Source: Candidatus Bathycorpusculum sp. (GTDB lineage Archaea; Thermoproteota; Bathyarchaeia; Bathyarchaeales; Bathycorpusculaceae). Taken from it: a stretch of DNA of 64,000 bases. The notes under the pieces were generated by a model, which saw nothing but the letters and a program-made list of their open reading frames with translations, made no database searches and had not been told where the DNA came from. Within the stretch, counting starts at the first letter, position 1, and every line of letters begins with the position of its first letter. Shown here piece by piece: positions 59,997 to 64,000 of this stretch. Both the position numbers and the translations under genes were made by a program. The stretch is taken from contig WRJX01000102.1 of assembly GCA_009778385.1 (NCBI GenBank), forward strand, positions 1 through 64,000. The letters run 5' to 3'.

Positions 59997-61229
59997 CTAT
60001 TTTTTCTTTTCACTATTTTGGTCTACCTTTTCAGCCATCCTTTGCGCTTTTTCAAGATAACCATGAAATTCTTTGTCTTTCATGTCTTTTTCTGACAAAG
60101 TTTCAGGTGCCAAATAAAGAGGGATAACAGCGAGAAATAGGAAGAAACTGATAAAAGAGAACATAACTATCAAATCCGTTACTGAAGATACAAGATATTG
60201 ACCAAATGAAATCTCCAAAAAATTTGAAAACAAAAAGGGGAGAAAACCGATAACAAAGAATTTTTCACTATCCCTTTTACCAGCAATATCACCCCACAGA
60301 GTCAAAAGAAATAACGTTGTAAATGCACCCCAAGCTATACCGTCAGCGAGCATATAAAATAACAAGCCCTTCCCATAAGTTGAAAAAAAACCCAAAGTTG
60401 CATAACCTAACCCAAGCATGGTAAAACCGAAAACCAACAAATATTTTCGACCAAAACGATCAGCTAAAAAACCAAAAAACACTGCAAAAAACCCTGCTAT
60501 AACATTTTCCACCATAACCACAAAATTAACATTAACATGAAAACCAATAGATACCACTGGAATCACGAAATTGTTTACTATTGAGAATATTAACCATGGA
60601 ACAAAGTAAAGCAATACCGAACGCATTTTTAATATACTTCTGTATGAAACACGCTCTTCTGTGTTAATTTTCGCTTCAGGTGGCCTAAGAAGCACTATAG
60701 CAATTAAGCCTCCAAGTTTCCAAACTGTTAGAACTACTGCAGCGAACGCTGGGCTTTGGGCAATTAGGGCTATTAAAGCAAAACCTGTAATGGTAAAGAA
60801 GACAATTAAACCACTTACTTTACCTCGATTCACGTTTTCTGTGGTAGCAGAGCAATACCCCAATAATACAGGAAAACCCAAACCAAAATATAACCCAATA
60901 ATACCTGAAATAATCATAACACCAAAAAAGGAAACACCAGTAACCAACAAAGATACTGGCGATAATAACACACCTATAGCCATCCAATAAACTATAAACT
61001 TGAGTCTATCCTTGACTTTTTGAATTAACTTAGTACTTAAAACAGCAGACAAAACAACAGCCAACAAACTAAAACCAGCAATTATTACAAGATCATTACC
61101 GGTAAAACCTGAATTATTTCTTAGAACACTGAAGTACAGATACCAAACTAGAGCATTGACTACTAAAATAATATTGACTATAACACTCTTCGAATCCGTG
61201 TCCAACTTTCGTCTGGAATCACTCGACAT
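59997..61229 (-). CDS. MFS transporter, copy 1 of a tandem pair
   Basis: The 410-residue protein has about 12 helices and the MFS motif A between helices (FLADRFGRKYLLVFGF, about 258-273). The cytoplasmic linker SYRSILKMRSVLLYF lies before the second half. The extra C-terminus is charged (EKAQRMAEKVDQNSEKKK). It is strongly similar to the next gene, so the pair arose by duplication. Substrate unknown; linkage to the radical SAM enzyme suggests export of its product as one possibility. Confidence 0.85.
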   Translation of the reverse strand: MSSDSRRKLDTDSKSVIVNIILVVNALVWYLYFSVLRNNSGFTGNDLVIIAGFSLLAVVLSAVLSTKLIQKVKDRLKFIVYWMAIGVLLSPVSLLVTGVSFFGVMIISGIIGLYFGLGFPVLLGYCSATTENVNRGKVSGLIVFFTITGFALIALIAQSPAFAAVVLTVWKLGGLIAIVLLRPPEAKINTEERVSYRSILKMRSVLLYFVPWLIFSIVNNFVIPVVSIGFHVNVNFVVMVENVIAGFFAVFFGFLADRFGRKYLLVFGFTMLGLGYATLGFFSTYGKGLLFYMLADGIAWGAFTTLFLLTLWGDIAGKRDSEKFFVIGFLPFLFSNFLEISFGQYLVSSVTDLIVMFSFISFFLFLAVIPLYLAPETLSEKDMKDKEFHGYLEKAQRMAEKVDQNSEKKK

Positions 61230-61477
61230 ACCGATTACACGTATCTCTACTTAGGACAGCCTAATCAAATATAATGTTTATTGTTCTACCCGAAAACAGG
61301 GCCACATTTTCTCTGTTTAGACATATTTCAATAGCACTAAAAATACTACTCTTCGTTGAGACCTTACATAGTTGTAGTATCGGATGAAATTTTAATACTC
61401 ACAAAAAATATTAGACCACAATTGACAAGTAATAAAGTTTTAATTTTGCCACAGTCCATTGGTCTGTAAGCTTTTCA

Positions 61478-62704
61478 CTATTTTCCATTTTTTTGCTTCT
61501 CAGCTATTTTTTGTACTTTTTCAATGTATCTTTGGAGTTCATTATCATTTATTTCTTTTTCTGACAGAGTCTCAGGTGCCATAAAAAGAGGTATAGCTGT
61601 TAGAAACAAGAAGAAACCGATGAAAGAGAACACAACCGTCAAATTTGTTACTGAAACCGCAACATATTGACCAAGGGAAGCCCCCAAAAAATTTGAAAGT
61701 AGATATGGTAAAAAGCCAATAACAAAGAATTTTTCACTATCCCTTTTACCAGCAATATCACCCCACAGAGTCAAAAGAAATAATGGTGCAAAGATTCCCC
61801 ATGCTATACTGTCAACGACTGTATATAACCACAAAACATTACCATATTCTGAGAATAACGCTAAAGTTGCATAGCCTAATCCAATCAGGGTAAAACCGAA
61901 AACCAACAAATATTTTCGACCAAAACGATCAGCTAAAAAACCGAAAAACACTGCAAAAAACCCTGTTAAAGCGGTTCCTACCGTCGCCACCAAAGTAACA
62001 GTCTCAGCAGAAATGCTACTATATAGTACAGGATATGCAAAGTTGTTTACTATTGAGAATATTAACCATGGAGCAAAGTAAAGCAATACCGAACGCATTT
62101 TTAATATACTTTTGTATGAAACTTTTTCTTCTTTGTTAATTTTTGTTTCAGATGGTTTTAGAGCCATTATAGCAATTAAACCGCCAAGTTTCCAAACTGT
62201 TAGAACTATTGCAGTTGATACAGCATCTTTAGTAATCATAGTTACTGCAAAAAGACATATCGTCATAAGGAAGAGAGTTAAACCACTTGTTTTCGCCCGT
62301 TGCGTGTTTTTTGTGGTTGCAGAGTAATACCCCATTAATACAGGAAAACCAAAGCCAAAGTATACGCCAATAAGGCCTGAAATAATTATAACGCTAAAAA
62401 AGGATGCACTACCAACAAATAGCGATATTGGCGATAATAACGCACCTACAAGCATCCAATAAAATAGAAATTTGAGCCTATTCTCAATTTTTTGAATTAA
62501 CTTGGTACTTAAAACAGCAGACAAAACAACAGCCAACAAACTAAAACCAATATTTATGATAAAATCAGTACCAGCAAAGCTTGAATTAGTTTTTAGAAAA
62601 CTGAAAAAATATAAATACCAAACTAGAGCATTAACTGCTAAAATAACATTAATTACAACAGTCTTCGAACCCATATTCAACTTTCTTTCGGAACTAATCG
62701 ACAC
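61478..62704 (-). CDS. MFS transporter, copy 2 of a tandem pair
   Basis: The 408-residue protein shares long identical stretches with copy 1 (WGDIAGKRDSEKFFVIGFLP, FLADRFGRKYLLVFGF, KMRSVLLYF) but differs in helices 5-6 and 7-8. This suggests paralogue specialisation. The spacing between the copies is 248 bp of AT-rich sequence, so each may have its own promoter. Confidence 0.85.
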   Translation of the reverse strand: MSISSERKLNMGSKTVVINVILAVNALVWYLYFFSFLKTNSSFAGTDFIINIGFSLLAVVLSAVLSTKLIQKIENRLKFLFYWMLVGALLSPISLFVGSASFFSVIIISGLIGVYFGFGFPVLMGYYSATTKNTQRAKTSGLTLFLMTICLFAVTMITKDAVSTAIVLTVWKLGGLIAIMALKPSETKINKEEKVSYKSILKMRSVLLYFAPWLIFSIVNNFAYPVLYSSISAETVTLVATVGTALTGFFAVFFGFLADRFGRKYLLVFGFTLIGLGYATLALFSEYGNVLWLYTVVDSIAWGIFAPLFLLTLWGDIAGKRDSEKFFVIGFLPYLLSNFLGASLGQYVAVSVTNLTVVFSFIGFFLFLTAIPLFMAPETLSEKEINDNELQRYIEKVQKIAEKQKNGK

Positions 62705-63058
62705 GTCAATTATACCTACGTCTGCTCAGGTTATTAATTAAATATAATGCATCAAATCGCAACATAAAAGTTTTACTACAATATACATAATGTAACTAAA
62801 AATTTTAAAAGCGGTTTGTAGACATGCCAGAAGTTTAGAGTGTTCATTCAAAGTATAATGTTTTGCAATTGATAGAAAAGTTCACTTCAGCGACATTATA
62901 ATGGGGTTTTAAACACAACAAGTGTGCAATAAGGTATCAATCATGATCTTACGTCAACAATAGGTTTTTAAGCGTCAATGTATCCCACTATACTTTGGGG
63001 AGAGAGGCTTGAAGAAACAAAAAATTGCTCGACTTTGGGGAACATGGTAAATAGTTAA
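62705..63058. other. Noncoding 354 bp, with a 13-codon frame after a strong ribosome site
   Basis: There is no normal gene. GGGGAGAGAGG just before 63009 is followed by a TTG and the frame MKKQKIARLWGTW, then stop at 63048-63050. It is too short to call, but it is notable near a peptide-modifying radical SAM gene. The rest is AT-rich. Confidence 0.35.
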
Positions 63059-64000
63059 TCATGTATCAAAAGAAAACACATTAAGGAGCAGATATGCATC
63101 ATATCCTGCTCTATTTTTTTGAGTTAAAATGCAGTTTTTAAGTTCTTGATTGATTTGTTCACTTAGTTTATGTTTAAGCCTACAAACGCCTTCAGACTCT
63201 AAAACCAGTTTGGCAATTTTTTTGGCTATTATTTTTGAATAATTTGGCTGTTCAACGAGTTCTTTAATTGCAATCTTCACTTTTTTGTCCTGAACTGCAT
63301 AAACCATAGGTAAAGGAGGGCATTCAAACTTTATACGATGTTCCAACTCTGAAATATCAAGCATATCACAAAACTCATCTTTGATTACTCCAAGCATACC
63401 AACTGTTCGACCGAAACTCGCTAGAGCCTCCAACGTTTCATCGTCAGCTTGCCCAATAATTCCTCCGATTCTACATTGCATTTCAACAAAAACGCCTTTC
63501 AAGCGCATAATTTCAAAATATTCATCAGGTTTGATAATTGTTTTTTTTCTTAATTTAATTTCTAGCATTTCGGAGGCACTGAGTTCAAAAAGGGCTTTAG
63601 GAATCAAAGTAGAAAGCGCCTGTCTCTGCTTTGGTGAGAAGCTTTCGCAAGCTCGATAAAGCAAAGCATGTCCTTGAATCAATAAGGCATCGCCTGCAAG
63701 AAGTGCAACGTCTGTTCCGAATTTTCCGTAAATAGTTTTTTTAGTATATTTAACGTCAGATTGGTCAATTGTGTCATCATGTATATCTGCTGAAAATGCG
63801 ATAAGTGTCATAGCGACGGCTACTGATTCAATTTCATCTATGTCTTGATTACCTTTTGCTGCTTCATAGGAAATCGACATTAAAGCTGGAGAAAGAGGAC
63901 TAACCAAAGGTAAGTTAACTTTAGCATAGTGCTTTAGCGCTAAAGCAATTGCACCATTATCATAAGCTGTGTTTAAAATTTCTTGTCTAGTTTTCTCCAT
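63059..64000 (-). CDS. Polyprenyl diphosphate synthase family protein, touching the window edge
   Basis: The frame begins with an ATG exactly at the window end, so it may be complete or extend further. The 313-residue product has the first Asp-rich motif as DIHDDTID (DDxxD satisfied) and a second motif VIKDEFCDMLD (D-E-x2-D). A long-chain trans-isoprenyl synthase fold fits: LLAGDALLIQGHALL and MRLKGVFVEMQCRIGGIIG (the K-x5-T-like element is changed). Archaea use such enzymes for lipid chains. The second motif is weakened, so this may be a non-catalytic or specialised homologue. Confidence 0.8.
   Translation of the reverse strand: MEKTRQEILNTAYDNGAIALALKHYAKVNLPLVSPLSPALMSISYEAAKGNQDIDEIESVAVAMTLIAFSADIHDDTIDQSDVKYTKKTIYGKFGTDVALLAGDALLIQGHALLYRACESFSPKQRQALSTLIPKALFELSASEMLEIKLRKKTIIKPDEYFEIMRLKGVFVEMQCRIGGIIGQADDETLEALASFGRTVGMLGVIKDEFCDMLDISELEHRIKFECPPLPMVYAVQDKKVKIAIKELVEQPNYSKIIAKKIAKLVLESEGVCRLKHKLSEQINQELKNCILTQKNRAGYDAYLLLNVFSFDT

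Overview
The window is most consistent with an archaeon of the TACK side of the tree, probably a member of Bathyarchaeia. The genome is AT-rich and uses TTG and GTG starts often. Archaeal markers present are fibrillarin and Nop5, diphthine synthase, CTP-dependent riboflavin kinase with archaeal FAD synthase, archaeal-type phosphoglycerate mutase, an intron-containing tRNA-Trp, and a complete Cdv (ESCRT-III) division cluster. Methenyl-tetrahydromethanopterin cyclohydrolase, an ADP-forming acyl-CoA synthetase beta subunit and a CoA-acylating aldehyde dehydrogenase point to H4MPT-based C1 metabolism and acetyl-CoA/acetate/acetaldehyde interconversion. No methanogenesis-specific gene is visible. 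The lineage call is inference from gene content; no 16S rRNA gene is in the window.

Layout. 0-6 kb: truncated adhesin-like gene, aldehyde dehydrogenase, flavin reductase-like protein, coiled-coil protein, kelch surface protein. 6.5-12 kb: three paralogous GS-x-DxD nucleotidyltransferase-fold proteins, a CitG/MdcB-like triphosphoribosyl transferase and mch. I propose this block as an unrecognised pathway, possibly building the H4MPT side chain. 12-20 kb: ECF transporter S component, coiled-coil protein, Cys-rich DUF2769 protein, a decayed replication-type gene with a large inverted repeat, an ABC exporter pair and a second kelch protein that lacks a normal start codon. 20-24 kb: DedA protein, tRNA-Trp with an intron resembling a box C/D guide RNA, and a CsoR-P1B ATPase metal efflux operon with a visible operator. 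23.6-28.8 kb: CbiMNQO-type cobalt/nickel importer with a duplicated CbiN, a divergent regulator and an Fpg-like protein.

29-36.7 kb: a second ABC exporter pair with a divergent regulator, a strongly folded candidate ncRNA (32328-32454), and a five-gene operon (CcdA-like protein, one HgdB/BcrB-type iron-sulfur subunit, two BcrA/BcrD-type ATPases, ferredoxin) that looks like an ATP-driven low-potential reductase. 36.9-45.4 kb: fibrillarin and Nop5, small membrane proteins, acdB, M20 peptidase, SDR oxidoreductase, HtpX. 45.5-52.7 kb: methyltransferase, ribK, a dphB-DUF357-ribL-rhomboid operon, and apgM-cobD-cbiB. 53-57 kb: the cdvB2-cdvA-cdvB-cdvC operon. 57.5-64 kb: small proteins, an AF1577-family radical SAM/SPASM enzyme, two tandem MFS transporters and a polyprenyl synthase that reaches the window edge.

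The cobalamin theme recurs (CbiMNQO import, threonine-phosphate decarboxylase, CbiB) and fits a corrinoid-dependent C1 pathway together with mch. Functional names rest on motif recognition by eye; no database search was run.
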